Below are positions 50,172-59,760 of a stretch of DNA of 64,000 nt, piece after piece. This DNA is from Staphylococcus rostri (GTDB lineage Bacteria; Bacillota; Bacilli; Staphylococcales; Staphylococcaceae). Position 1 is the stretch's first letter. Every line of letters starts with the position of its first letter. The position numbers and the translations under genes are program-made. A model generated the notes under the pieces. That model worked only from the letters and a program-made list of their open reading frames with translations. It was not told the DNA's origin and did no database searches. The stretch covers positions 27,116 to 91,115 of the forward strand of contig NZ_PPRF01000032.1 of assembly GCF_002902145.1 (NCBI RefSeq), read 5' to 3'.

Positions 50172-50315
50172 TATTACAAATTTGTTATTGCTTACCTCTG
50201 TTGCATCATAGTTTGCTTTCTCAGTGATGTCACTGTTTATTAATCTCATGACAATATCTTCAACCTCAGAAAAACTTTCGTTGAATAATTCGCGCCTTAC
50301 TAATCTTCTAGCCAC
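50169..50315 (-). CDS. 48-aa small protein of unknown function
   Basis: Starts at GTG 50315, six bases after AGGAGGGG, an unusually strong site, and ends at TAA on the edge of the terminator hairpin. The product begins MARRLVRREL and continues FNESFSEVEDIVMRLINSD, amphipathic and helical, charged, without a membrane segment. A possible promoter (TTGCTT, 16 bp, TAATAT) lies just upstream at about 50334-50361. I do not recognise it. The complete set of signals suggests a real expressed gene. Confidence 0.5.
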   Translation of the reverse strand: MARRLVRRELFNESFSEVEDIVMRLINSDITEKANYDATEVSNNKFVI

Positions 50316-50465
50316 GTATTTCCCCTCCTGATATTAAAGGATAATAAACTAGAAGCAAGAGTAATAAAATAAAATAGTATCAGACCACGTAAAAGTTTGA
50401 AAACCTGTATTCATTACACGCGTCATTCCTGATACACAATACAACCAGTTAAGCGTCGTTGCTGT

Positions 50466-51452
50466 TTACGATTCTAGTGGTGATTGCTTCTTTGTTAAAA
50501 TGTCCTGTGCGATAGAGACACCGTGGTATTTACCGTTTTCAATAAAAATAGTATTTGCATCATTACCAGCGGCGATCACCCCTGCGATATAGCAGTTTTC
50601 TACATTTGTTTCGTATGTGTCTTTATTATAAACAGGTGCAGTACCATAACTATTTGTGTTAATGTCGATACCTACAGATGATAAGAAGTCATAGTCAGGA
50701 TGATAACCAATCATCGCAAATACAAAATCATTGTCAATTGTTTTTGAGACACCATTTGTTTCAAACGTCACGCTATCTTCTGTAATCTGAGTGACATGGC
50801 TATCAAAGTGCATATCAATATTTCCACGACGAACAAGTGAGTCAAAGTTTGGTAAGATCCATGGTTTTACAGATGGTGAGTACTCTGAACCACGATAGAT
50901 AACAGTGACATTCGCATTCGCTTTTTCTAATTCAATTGCAGCATCTACAGCTGAGTTTTTACCACCAATAATTACTACGTTTTGATTAAAATATGGGTGC
51001 GCTTCTTTGAAATAATGCATCACTTTAGGCAAGTTTGCACCATCTACTTCTAATGCGTTAGGCTGTCCATAGTAACCTGTTGCGATTGTTAAAAAGCGAC
51101 ATTGGTAGACATCTTTTGTCGTTGTAATTGTGAAATGATCATTCATTTTACGTACAGTTAATACTTCTTCAAATGTATTTACTTTTAATTGATGATGTTT
51201 AACCACTTCACGGTAATATACAAGTGCTTGGTTACGACGTGGTTTTAACTCTTCTACAATAAACGGCACATCGCCAATACTTAACTTGTCACTAGATGAG
51301 AAGAAAGTTTGATGCGTTGGGTAATGATACAGTGCTTCAACGACATTCCCTTTTTCAATGATTAACGTGTCGATTCCCTTTTTTTGCTGTTCAATCGCAG
51401 CACTCAAACCGCACGGGCCGCCTCCGATAATAATACTTTCAATCGTTTTCAT
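50466..51452 (-). CDS. ypdA: Bacillithiol-disulfide reductase YpdA (Bdr)
   Basis: Flavoprotein that reduces bacillithiol disulfide with NADPH, completing the BSH/bacilliredoxin cycle. FAD-binding IIIGGGPCGLSAAIEQQ at the N-terminus, NADPH-binding VVIIGGKNSAVDAAIELEKA in the middle, and AGVIAAGNDANTIFIENGKYHG at the end. With the second of two ATGs as start the Cys in GGGPCG is residue 14, the position reported as critical in S. aureus; this decides the start. 328 aa. Confidence 0.93.
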   Translation of the reverse strand: MKTIESIIIGGGPCGLSAAIEQQKKGIDTLIIEKGNVVEALYHYPTHQTFFSSSDKLSIGDVPFIVEELKPRRNQALVYYREVVKHHQLKVNTFEEVLTVRKMNDHFTITTTKDVYQCRFLTIATGYYGQPNALEVDGANLPKVMHYFKEAHPYFNQNVVIIGGKNSAVDAAIELEKANANVTVIYRGSEYSPSVKPWILPNFDSLVRRGNIDMHFDSHVTQITEDSVTFETNGVSKTIDNDFVFAMIGYHPDYDFLSSVGIDINTNSYGTAPVYNKDTYETNVENCYIAGVIAAGNDANTIFIENGKYHGVSIAQDILTKKQSPLES

Positions 51453-51647
51453 CATTGTTACTGAAACTAAAAATATGAATTACTTTGTCATATTATGCTA
51501 CTTTAGTATCAGCATTGCCTCCTATTCACATACTAGCATGGTATATACGTTCTTCATTTTGTTACGGATCCTCGAATATTATAGCAATTTTTAGTAGCAA
51601 ACTAAATGAATAAGTTTTGACATTCTGTGTGATGTCCTTAGCGTATA

Positions 51648-51682
51648 GAAAAAGCAGGACGATAAATGCATCGCCCTGCTCG
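51648..51682 (-). terminator. Terminator after ebpS
   Basis: AGCAGG(G)CGAT and ATCG(T)CCTGCT arms around GCATTT, followed on the minus strand by TTTT. Confidence 0.8.
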
Positions 51683-51702
51683 CTTATGTTGTCTGTATAA
51701 AC

Positions 51703-53214
51703 CTATGGAATAATTAATTGTTGACCATTGCTGATATTATTACCGCTAATACCGTTTGCTTGTCTAATTTTCTCAACATTCTCTGGTGAACCACTGCCAT
51801 AGTATTGGATAGCGATACGATATAAGTTTTCGCTACCGCCAACTGTATGTGATTGGTTACCAGCCGATTGTTGTTGCTGTTGGTTCGCGTTTTGTTGGTT
51901 TTGAGCAGCATATTGATTATTAAGGTCTTGCTGGTTAACTGCATTGTTTTGTGCTGCTTCTTGTTCAGCTTTTTCTTTTTCAGCTCGTTCTTTAGCCGCT
52001 TTTTCTCTCTCAGCCTTTTCCTTAGCTACTTTCTCTTTTTCGGCTTTTTCTTTCGCTGCTTTTTCTTTTTCAGCTTTCTCTTTGTCACTTTCAGCTTTTT
52101 TATCACTTGAAGATGATTGTTGCGTTAATTGCGCATCATCATTACTTGAACCTTGATCTTGATTGAATAAATACATGCCACCGAAAATAGCAATTGAACC
52201 TAATAATAAAATCGCAGCAATGATTGGTAAAATACGTTTCAAGAAACCGCCATTATCTGAACCATTCGAAACGGTTGTATTAGGTTGCTCAGCGGCTTTT
52301 GTTGCGCCTACTGCTCCTACAGTTCCAGCTGCCGCTGCACCAGCAGAAGTGGCCGCTTTCTTATTATCTTTTTTAGCGTTATTGTTGTTAGATTGTTTCG
52401 CAGATTGAGAAGCCGCTGCGCCCGCCGTACCTGCTGTTGCTGCCGCGCCAGCAGAAGTGGCAGCTTTATTATCTTTTTTAGCATTATTGTTGTCAGATTG
52501 TTTTGCGGATTGAGAAGCCGCTGTGCCCGCCGTACCTGCTGTTGCTGCCGTGCCAGCAGAAGTGGCCGCTTTCTTATTATCTTTTTTAGTGTTATTGTTG
52601 TTAGATTGTTTTGCAGATTGAGAAGCCGCTACGCCTGCCGCTCCAGCCACTGCTGCACCGCCTGCCACGGCACCCGCTTTTTTCTGTGATTGTTGTTGAT
52701 TATCCTTATGAGTAGGCTGTTGTGCTTCTTTAGATTCTGCATTTTTCGCTGATGTTGTATGCTTTTTAGAAGCTTGATGCCCTGCAATACCTGCCCCAGC
52801 GGCTGCCGTAGTACCTGCAACTTTTTTCGCTTGTGAATCATTGTTTTGTTTTGGTGTATTTTCTTGAGGTTTTGCTGTGTTGTTGGCATCCGCTTTTTGC
52901 GCTGCTGTCGCGCCACTCATACCTGCACCCGCAACTTTCTTCGTTGCGTTGTCTGACTGTGTTTGAGTTTCAGACGTTGGCTGTGCCGGTTGTGCATGCT
53001 CTTGTTTCGCTACTGTATCACTAACATTCTCTGTATTGCGTGTACGTTTACGATGACGACGCGCCGTATTACGCGGTGGGAAATGTTGTGTATTGTCTGA
53101 TAATGACTCTGTGTTTTTGTTTGTTTCTTGTTCAATTGGTGTATGATCTTCTCTTGTTGGATTGATTTCTTGACGATTGCGCTCGAATTCATCCTTAAAA
53201 TTATCTTTTGACAC
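51703..53214 (-). CDS. ebpS: Elastin-binding protein EbpS-like, LysM protein
   Basis: Cell-surface protein orthologous to S. aureus EbpS. N-terminal charged region ([18 protein letters not shown]), then a long low-complexity Ala/Gln/Asn-rich region with near-identical tandem repeats of about 35 residues ([22 protein letters not shown]), one membrane segment at about 327-349, a Lys/Glu-rich coiled coil (about 370-420), a Gln/Asn linker and a C-terminal LysM (about 455-503). The start is the GTG at 53214, nine bases after AAAGGA; the upstream ATG overlaps that site. Elastin binding is inferred only. Confidence 0.9.
   Translation of the reverse strand: MSKDNFKDEFERNRQEINPTREDHTPIEQETNKNTESLSDNTQHFPPRNTARRHRKRTRNTENVSDTVAKQEHAQPAQPTSETQTQSDNATKKVAGAGMSGATAAQKADANNTAKPQENTPKQNNDSQAKKVAGTTAAAGAGIAGHQASKKHTTSAKNAESKEAQQPTHKDNQQQSQKKAGAVAGGAAVAGAAGVAASQSAKQSNNNNTKKDNKKAATSAGTAATAGTAGTAASQSAKQSDNNNAKKDNKAATSAGAAATAGTAGAAASQSAKQSNNNNAKKDNKKAATSAGAAAAGTVGAVGATKAAEQPNTTVSNGSDNGGFLKRILPIIAAILLLGSIAIFGGMYLFNQDQGSSNDDAQLTQQSSSSDKKAESDKEKAEKEKAAKEKAEKEKVAKEKAEREKAAKERAEKEKAEQEAAQNNAVNQQDLNNQYAAQNQQNANQQQQQSAGNQSHTVGGSENLYRIAIQYYGSGSPENVEKIRQANGISGNNISNGQQLIIP
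52345..52650 (-). repeat. Tandem 105-108-bp repeats inside ebpS
   Basis: Three near-identical copies (52345-52452, 52453-52560, and a partial to 52650) differing by a few substitutions and one three-base deletion. They stay in frame and vary the length of the Ala-rich region. Confidence 0.85.
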
Positions 53215-53385
53215 AATATTCATTCCTTTCTGTTACGCTACATAGGTAAAGGTTCTTCAATGGTTATTTTTATATTACCCAATAATTGATAATATAAGCG
53301 TATTATTCAAGCGTCCTTTTATCCTTTTAAGTCACTTATCTAGATTATAGCGTGTTTAAAAATGCGGTGTAAAGCATTCAGTCGT

Positions 53386-54762
53386 CTATTCAAATAAACT
53401 TTCCAATTTTTCTTCATAAGTCAGCTTTCTTTTGACTTTTTTCTTGTTCTTTTCGTATATCTCATGTGTGGTGCCACAGTTATCACAGCAATGATCAGTT
53501 GTAATGACCGGCTTATTAAAATAACTCAATAGTTGTTGTCGTCTACAGTCTGTTGTAGAAATATAGGACAGCATATGTCGATAAGCAATCGTTTTTTGTC
53601 TATTGTTTTGTTGGAAAATCTTGTAAAGTGCCGAGAGCGAATACTGCTGTGCAAGCACTGTTAAAATATCATTCTTTTCCACATCGATAAGTTGACCTGT
53701 TTCAAACAAATGAATATCTTCGTCTCGTATGATATTAGCAGTTGCAAGTGTTTCCATTAAAAACTGGTCGTCAGTTTGGTAGAGTGCGATTGCTTGGCTT
53801 GGCTTGCCATCTCGACCGGCACGTCCAATTTCCTGTAAATAGCTGGATGGGCTCGATGCAATATGGAAATGAATGACAGTTCGGATATCCGGTTTGTTGA
53901 CACCCATACCAAATGCGCTCGTCGCGACAATGATACGAATTTCGTTGGATAAAAATTGTTGTTGTACGGTGTAACGCTCTTGATAGCTGAGATCCCCATG
54001 GTAAATCCCCGTAAGATGACCTGCTGTATAAATCTGTTCAGCAATGTCCAAACAAACTTTTTTGGAAGATACATAAATAATTGTTGGGCCTGATGTGTCA
54101 ATCGTTTCCAATATCCACGCCATTTTTTCATGATAATCATCCATATATTTCACAGATAATGAAATGTTAGGTCGATCCATTGTGGACTGGAAGTCATAAA
54201 ATGAACAACCCGTCACATATTCCAAGTCTGTTTTCAATTGATGCGTTGCTGTAGCGGTAAGCGCAAGAATGGGTGTATGACGATGATGTTTAATTAATTG
54301 TCCAATAAGTGCGTAATGTGGACGGAAATCAAAGCCCCACTCTGACAAGCAATGGACTTCATCAAGCACAATTAAGCCAAAGGGCATCGTTGTGAAGCGG
54401 GTCAGATTGTGAGGTTGCAAAATAAATTCTGGACTGACAAAAATAAAACGTGCGGTATTCAATTGTTGATAAGCAAGCGTACGTTCTTCATGAGCCATAC
54501 CAGAATGAATCGCAATCACTCGTTGTTCACCGTTCATTTTCATTTGCATCACTTGATCATCCATTAAAGAAATAAGCGGTGAAATAATTAATGTGGGTTG
54601 CTGCTTAATATAGGTGGGGAGTTGATAACATAAGCTTTTCCCACTGCCGGTTGGTAATATACCCAACGTATGTTGACCGTCTAACACACTTTGAATAATC
54701 GCTTCTTGCCCTTCTCTAAAAGTGTCAAAGCCAAAATATTGTTGCAAGGCTGCTTTAAGCAT
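53386..54762 (-). CDS. recQ: RecQ family ATP-dependent DNA helicase
   Basis: 3'-5' superfamily 2 helicase. Motif I is LPTGSGKSLCYQ (about residue 38), motif II DEVH (about 132), motif VI QEIGRAGRDGKP; the RecQ C-terminal zinc site is in CRRQQLLSYF and CCDNCG. At 458 aa it lacks an HRDC domain, as is usual for the short staphylococcal RecQ. It overlaps the YpbB-like gene by 8 bp; this ypbB-recQ pair is conserved in Bacillus. Confidence 0.93.
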   Translation of the reverse strand: MLKAALQQYFGFDTFREGQEAIIQSVLDGQHTLGILPTGSGKSLCYQLPTYIKQQPTLIISPLISLMDDQVMQMKMNGEQRVIAIHSGMAHEERTLAYQQLNTARFIFVSPEFILQPHNLTRFTTMPFGLIVLDEVHCLSEWGFDFRPHYALIGQLIKHHRHTPILALTATATHQLKTDLEYVTGCSFYDFQSTMDRPNISLSVKYMDDYHEKMAWILETIDTSGPTIIYVSSKKVCLDIAEQIYTAGHLTGIYHGDLSYQERYTVQQQFLSNEIRIIVATSAFGMGVNKPDIRTVIHFHIASSPSSYLQEIGRAGRDGKPSQAIALYQTDDQFLMETLATANIIRDEDIHLFETGQLIDVEKNDILTVLAQQYSLSALYKIFQQNNRQKTIAYRHMLSYISTTDCRRQQLLSYFNKPVITTDHCCDNCGTTHEIYEKNKKKVKRKLTYEEKLESLFE

Positions 54763-55702
54763 GTAAATCCCCTTTCACAATGCCGATGATGGCAAGTTTG
54801 ATTTCAAAATAACTGAGTTGTTCAAAATGTGCTTTATAATAACGCAAACGTTGATATGGCTCCTGCATATAAAATGTAATAAATGCATGGATGTCTTCAC
54901 GAAAATATTGATCATAGCACGTCAAATAATTACGCATGAAAAGTTCCAGTACGTGATCATATATCGTGTTCTCAGTGCGTTGTGTATGCTGTGCAATTTG
55001 TGCAACTGTCCATCCTTCTAATAAGTGCGCTAATGAGCGTTGTAATGTGTGACTAATCGGTAACGATACTAAGCAATGATGAAGTACGGGAAATTGCGTT
55101 TCATCCGATAACAACTGATATAACGTTAATATATCGACATAATGAGATAATGTTAAAGCATCTTCATCTAGACCAGTCACTTGACCAACTTGGCGTTGCG
55201 TATACATCGTTTCATCATACCCACTTAAATAGTAATGCGCAGTGCTTTCAGGATGTAAATCATTAAGCCTTTTAAACAGACAGTATATTTCCGCTTTCGT
55301 CGCGTCAATAGCATGATTCGTTTTAATGTATTGATAGATTTGACGTACTTGTTGATGAACGTCTATTTGTGATGTAAGCGGTACAAACTTAAGTTGTTCA
55401 TGTTCCGCTTGAGATAATGTTTGAATCAACAGTTGCAATACGACAAATGATTGTTGTAATATTGGGTATGTTATATGTGTAGATGTCGGAATGTCGACAT
55501 GATTTGTGAGTGGTTTACTGATGAGTGCTTCAAACTGTTCAAAGGATATATGCGGTGCACACCCATATAAACTTAATAACTGTAATGAAGTCGCGTCAAA
55601 AAGGGTTTGATGCGTTTTTTTGCCTATGATAATATTATAAATGCTTTTATTATTTTTATGGGGAGATGCTTGTTGGTAAGCAAAAGATATCATTGATTTC
55701 AT
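54755..55702 (-). CDS. ypbB: YpbB-like helix-turn-helix protein
   Basis: A 315-aa mostly helical protein with a C-terminal helix-turn-helix (LLEGWTVAQIAQHTQRTENT, about 240-265). Family members occur next to RecQ, which suggests a role with that helicase, unproven. The ATG at 55702 follows GAGG at eight bases; a longer frame begins further upstream without a site. Divergent from fer. Confidence 0.82.
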   Translation of the reverse strand: MKSMISFAYQQASPHKNNKSIYNIIIGKKTHQTLFDATSLQLLSLYGCAPHISFEQFEALISKPLTNHVDIPTSTHITYPILQQSFVVLQLLIQTLSQAEHEQLKFVPLTSQIDVHQQVRQIYQYIKTNHAIDATKAEIYCLFKRLNDLHPESTAHYYLSGYDETMYTQRQVGQVTGLDEDALTLSHYVDILTLYQLLSDETQFPVLHHCLVSLPISHTLQRSLAHLLEGWTVAQIAQHTQRTENTIYDHVLELFMRNYLTCYDQYFREDIHAFITFYMQEPYQRLRYYKAHFEQLSYFEIKLAIIGIVKGDLHA

Positions 55703-55777
55703 GTTCATTACCTCATTTATAAACCGTATATATTGAAAAAATAAGATTACCAAACTACAATGAAATTATAATGTTAG

Positions 55778-56056
<279 letters not shown>

Positions 56057-56104
56057 TGCTATTCAAGCGTATTTTACTTAATAATACGTTGAATTCAAAT
56101 AGAT

Positions 56105-56151
56105 AAGCAAGCAAAAAGCGGTGTTATCTCTCACCGCTTTTTGCTTGCTTA
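56105..56151. terminator. Bidirectional terminator between fer and ribU
   Basis: AAGCAAGCAAAAAGCGGTG and its complement form a stem of about 19 pairs with a short loop, lying between convergent genes. Confidence 0.9.
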
Positions 56152-56153
56152 TT

Positions 56154-56705
56154 TTATATTTTAAGTACGTTTTTAAGACGTTGGAATAACAAGATAAATA
56201 GAATGGATACAACGATACCTTTAATAATGTTAAATGGAATAATTCCTGCTGTAATAATGACTTTAAGGTTTGTCGCAATATCAGATAAGTTCATAATCAT
56301 GCCGTATAACGGTAAAAGAACGAAATAGTTCATAATGCTTAATACAATCGTCATCACAAGCGTTCCCACCGCGAGACCGATCACCATAGCACGTGTTGTA
56401 CGTTTAGAACGGTAAATGCCGTAAGCCGTTAATAATAGGCTACTACCGGCAATAAAGTTTGCGATTGGGCCGATTGGATCAGCAAGATAGAAAAAGAAGT
56501 TCAAAAGGTTTTTAATTAATTCCACTAATAGACCAGCAACAGGGCCTAAAGCAAATGTTGCTAGTAATGCCGGTACATCACTAAAATCTAGTGTTAAATA
56601 AGGTGGTAGGAATGGTAGCGGGAATTTCAAGAACATTAGAATGAATGAAATACCACTCAGAATCCCTACGATAATTAATTGTCGCGTTTGTTTCGTTTCT
56701 TGCAT
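56154..56705 (-). CDS. ribU: Riboflavin ECF transporter substrate-binding subunit RibU
   Basis: S-component that binds riboflavin and works with a shared energy-coupling module encoded elsewhere. The 183-aa membrane protein has about six segments and the family pattern LKFPLPFLPPYLTLDFSDVP. The ATG at 56705 is favoured; the frame extends ten codons to another ATG, but GGAGGAG lies between them. An FMN riboswitch lies directly upstream, confirming flavin control. Confidence 0.94.
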   Translation of the reverse strand: MQETKQTRQLIIVGILSGISFILMFLKFPLPFLPPYLTLDFSDVPALLATFALGPVAGLLVELIKNLLNFFFYLADPIGPIANFIAGSSLLLTAYGIYRSKRTTRAMVIGLAVGTLVMTIVLSIMNYFVLLPLYGMIMNLSDIATNLKVIITAGIIPFNIIKGIVVSILFILLFQRLKNVLKI

Positions 56706-56776
56706 AATATTAAATTCTCCTCCTGTGATATTCATCTTTTCAGAATAGGAGGCTTTTTAAGCAACATAAAGAAACC

Positions 56777-56935
56777 TCCATCTTCTCCCATCCAGACTAT
56801 TACTGTCGGCTCTAGAATCTCACTAGATCAGGAGTTTGGAACTATGCCAACACTGACTGTTTAAAACATAGTACCAAACCCGTCGCAGGCTTTATTTACT
56901 GCCGGTAGGGAATTGCACCCAACCCCGAAGATGAA
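56777..56935 (-). promoter_or_regulatory. FMN riboswitch (RFN element)
   Basis: On the minus strand the conserved start ATCTTCGGGG, GTGCAATTCCC, ACCGGC, and the end GATGGGAGAAGAT are present; ATCTTC pairs with GAAGAT to close stem P1. It would turn ribU off when FMN is plentiful. About 70 bases separate it from the ribU start. Confidence 0.95.
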
Positions 56936-57125
56936 TTCATTTATTTTTTATTTGTTTTAATTTTACCGAATAATGTCACTGAATACAATAGCGTTGCTTG
57001 GGAGTGTGACAAGTAAAAAATGCGGTATTCCCCCATCAAGAAGAAAAATCTCACGAAAGTATATTTTCGTTTCATAAAGTAACGGACTTTTATATGAATG
57101 CGCTAACTTATCCCCCATTAAATAG

Positions 57126-57163
57126 AAAATCCCAGCTAAATGGTCACCACCTAGCTGGGAAAT
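57126..57163 (-). terminator. Terminator after srrAB
   Basis: TCCCAGCTA and TAGCTGGGA are perfect nine-base arms, flanked by T-rich sequence on the minus strand, 8 bp past the srrB stop. Confidence 0.85.
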
Positions 57164-57170
57164 GTTGAAA

Positions 57171-58919
57171 CTATCTTTGAATCGGTTGTTTCGGTAATTT
57201 AATTGTAAAAGTCGTACCAACATTGACTTCACTTTTTACGTCAATTAAGCCGTGATGTGCATCGATAATCATGCGTGTAATAAACAGACCAAGACCTGTT
57301 CCCTGTTTACCTCGTTTTCTCGCAGCATCTGCTTTATAAAAACGTTCGAACACTTTATCCAAATGTTCAGGCGCAATACCGACTCCTGTATCTTGCACAG
57401 TCAATACTTGGTGCAACGTCGTTTCATGTGCACGGATTGATATTTTATCTCCTGGTTTCGTGTAACGCGATGCATTATCAACAAGATTTGTCAGTACTTG
57501 CTCCATACGGTCAAAGTCATAGTACCAATTTTCGAGCATCGTTCCGTTAAGTTGGAAGTCTAGTGTCAGTTCTAGCTCGCTCGCCTGTTGACGATATTTC
57601 GTCGCCATTTTATTAACCAATTCATACATTGGACGTGTTTCAGGTGTGATATTAATACCGTCCGCGTCGATTTTGGCAACATCCAGCAATTCGTTAACGA
57701 GACGGCTAAGACGCTTCGTTTCATCTAACACAATTAACAGAAATTCATGAATATCTTCCGGTTCCGTTACAATACCATCGACAATCGATTCTGTATACCC
57801 TTGTAACAGTGAAATTGGTGTACGCAACTCATGAGAGACGCTGGCGATAAAGTCCTTCTTCATCTGTTCGACATGGTGTTCTTGTGTCATGTCGCGAATA
57901 ACGACGACAAGCCCACTCTCTCTATTTGTTTGGATGCGGTCAATATAACTCATAACAACCGCATAATGGCGTTGGTTCATTTCATATTCTCGATATTCTG
58001 TTGTTTCACTCGCAAACGTTTCGTCAATTTGTGCATCAAATAGCGCCTTGTCTTCTGCTGACATATCTAGCATCATTTTATGTGCAAGGTTGTTAGACAG
58101 GATAATTTGACGCTTATGGTTGATACCGAGTACACCTTGTACCATCGAATTAATTAACGTATCACGAATGTTTTTCGACGTCGTAATGGCATCGATATGA
58201 TTTTGAATATGTTCACTCATTTGATTAAAAGCAATTGCTAATTCGCCAATTTCATCCTTTGTCTGCACATGGACTTTCATATCATAATTTCCTTTTGCGA
58301 CTTCCTGTGCTTGTGTTTTTAATTCGCGCAAAGGATTGGTGATACGTGTGGATAAGAAAAAGGCAAATATCGTCGTAATAATTAAGAAAATAACAGCCGT
58401 AATTAAAATAATAACGGCGATAACATTATTTGTATCATCAATACTGTGTAAATCTTCATAAATATATATGACAGACTGTTGTCCATCCGCATCTTTCGTC
58501 GGATAGCCTAATAATACATATGCACGTTGTTTGCCATCAGTTTTGAGCGACACATGTTTAAGCACTTTTTTCTGTGATTCTTGAACTTTGCTTAATTGGT
58601 CATCTCGTTTGATGATCTTCAACATTTGTTTTTTCATCGGTTGCTTCGTTGTTTGTCCCGCACGATCAGGTAGAATAATAATCCCTTTATGACCTTCTAA
58701 CAGTAGCTCACTATGTTTGATTGCGAGCTGACGATTGTCGGTTTTTTCGATAATCGCACTGATACTTTCAGCATTTTCGTATAAGGATTGTTCCGTTTTT
58801 TGCGTGAAATAATATTGAATAAATGTGATAAGTGCTGCACTTAATAAAATTAAAACTGTCGTTACTATTAATATAATAGTTAACCACAGTTTAATTACGA
58901 CGCTATTTAGACGTTTCAT
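57171..58919 (-). CDS. srrB: Respiratory response sensor kinase SrrB
   Basis: Membrane histidine kinase that with SrrA senses respiratory or oxygen status. Order: membrane segment 1 (about 8-33), extracellular loop, membrane segment 2 (about 163-189), HAMP, a PAS-like region (about 250-345), the phospho-acceptor His in SVSHELRTP (about 363), and the ATPase domain (NLVDNASRYT, DTGVGIAPEHL, GTGLGLFI). The 582-aa length equals S. aureus SrrB. I find no Cys anywhere in the chain, although S. aureus SrrB is reported to use a Cys pair for redox sensing. Overlaps srrA by 17 bp. Confidence 0.94.
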   Translation of the reverse strand: MKRLNSVVIKLWLTIILIVTTVLILLSAALITFIQYYFTQKTEQSLYENAESISAIIEKTDNRQLAIKHSELLLEGHKGIIILPDRAGQTTKQPMKKQMLKIIKRDDQLSKVQESQKKVLKHVSLKTDGKQRAYVLLGYPTKDADGQQSVIYIYEDLHSIDDTNNVIAVIILITAVIFLIITTIFAFFLSTRITNPLRELKTQAQEVAKGNYDMKVHVQTKDEIGELAIAFNQMSEHIQNHIDAITTSKNIRDTLINSMVQGVLGINHKRQIILSNNLAHKMMLDMSAEDKALFDAQIDETFASETTEYREYEMNQRHYAVVMSYIDRIQTNRESGLVVVIRDMTQEHHVEQMKKDFIASVSHELRTPISLLQGYTESIVDGIVTEPEDIHEFLLIVLDETKRLSRLVNELLDVAKIDADGINITPETRPMYELVNKMATKYRQQASELELTLDFQLNGTMLENWYYDFDRMEQVLTNLVDNASRYTKPGDKISIRAHETTLHQVLTVQDTGVGIAPEHLDKVFERFYKADAARKRGKQGTGLGLFITRMIIDAHHGLIDVKSEVNVGTTFTIKLPKQPIQR

Positions 58920-59628
58920 CCGCTTGTGAAACCTCGAATTTGTATCCTACGCCCCATACGGTTTGAATCATCAATGCAGCATCTGATGAAACACGATTTA
59001 ATTTTTCACGTAAACGTTTAACGTGCGTATCGACTGTACGCAAATCCCCGTAAAACTCGTAATGCCAAACTTCTTTAAGCAACTGTTCGCGATCAAACAC
59101 TTTGTTCGGTGTTTTGGCTAAGAAAATCAATAATTCATATTCTTTCGGTGTAAGATTTACCGGAGAACCATCAGCTAACACTTTATGTGCATCGTTATCA
59201 ATAGTCAGATGCTTAAATTCAATCATATCACGTGCGTGCGGTTCATTTTGTTCAGCTGTAGCAGACTGTGTACGTCTTAAAAGCGCTTTCAAACGTAACA
59301 CCACTTCACGCGGTGAAAACGGCTTAACGATGTAATCATCTGCCCCAGATTCAAAGCCTTCAACGCGGTTGTTTTCTTCACCTTTAGCGGTCAACATAAT
59401 GATTGGTGTATCTTTCGTTTCACGCAAACGCGTTGCAACTTCCAGTCCGTCCATTTCTGGTAACATCAAGTCTAATAAGATACACGCATAATCATATTTT
59501 GTTGCTAGTTCGAATGCTTCACGTCCATCACTAGCTTCAGCCACCTCATAGCCTTCTCTTTCAAGAAATAGCCTTAGTAATTTTCTGATACGATGTTCAT
59601 CATCAACGACCAAGATTTCTTTCGTCAC
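58903..59628 (-). CDS. srrA: Respiratory response regulator SrrA
   Basis: OmpR-family regulator of respiration, fermentation and nitrosative stress genes. Receiver domain with phospho-Asp 53 (ILLDLMLPEMDG), DD pair at 9-10 and Lys in IVKPFSP; C-terminal winged helix (NLTPKEYELL, RTVDTHVKRLREKL). The start is a GTG at 59628, eight bases after GGGAGG, giving 241 aa as in S. aureus. TATAAT at 59673-59678 is the likely -10. Confidence 0.95.
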   Translation of the reverse strand: MTKEILVVDDEHRIRKLLRLFLEREGYEVAEASDGREAFELATKYDYACILLDLMLPEMDGLEVATRLRETKDTPIIMLTAKGEENNRVEGFESGADDYIVKPFSPREVVLRLKALLRRTQSATAEQNEPHARDMIEFKHLTIDNDAHKVLADGSPVNLTPKEYELLIFLAKTPNKVFDREQLLKEVWHYEFYGDLRTVDTHVKRLREKLNRVSSDAALMIQTVWGVGYKFEVSQADETSK

Positions 59629-59672
59629 AAGACATACCTCCCATTTATGTTGACATTTCATACTCAATGCAT

Positions 59673-59678
59673 ATTATA
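59673..59678 (-). promoter_or_regulatory. Likely -10 box of srrAB
   Basis: TATAAT on the minus strand, 45 bp upstream of the srrA start. The -35 is weak, which would suit an activated promoter. Confidence 0.45.
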
Positions 59679-59703
59679 GCATATTGCCATTTACACTAGA
59701 TAA

Positions 59704-59757
59704 TAAAAAAATAAGAGACGAAACGCAAACAATTTTCATATTTTGGACATCTCTTAA
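59704..59757 (-). terminator. Terminator after rluB
   Basis: AAGAGATG and CGTCTCTT arms (with one G-T pair) across a long loop, followed by TATTTTTTT on the minus strand. Confidence 0.6.
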
Positions 59758-59760
59758 ACA

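Noticed and set aside
51453..51530. Short upstream frame (six codons) behind AGGAGG in the ypdA leader
   Set aside because: Only two bases separate the site from the ATG and the peptide is too short to judge; not reported as a gene.
52285..52689. Plus-strand Arg/Cys/Ser-rich frame opposite ebpS
   Set aside because: It is the complement of the low-complexity Ala/Asn/Lys repeats of ebpS; no initiation signals.
56963..57232. Minus-strand frame of 89 codons after srrB
   Set aside because: Begins inside srrB, runs through the terminator hairpin and has no ribosome-binding site.
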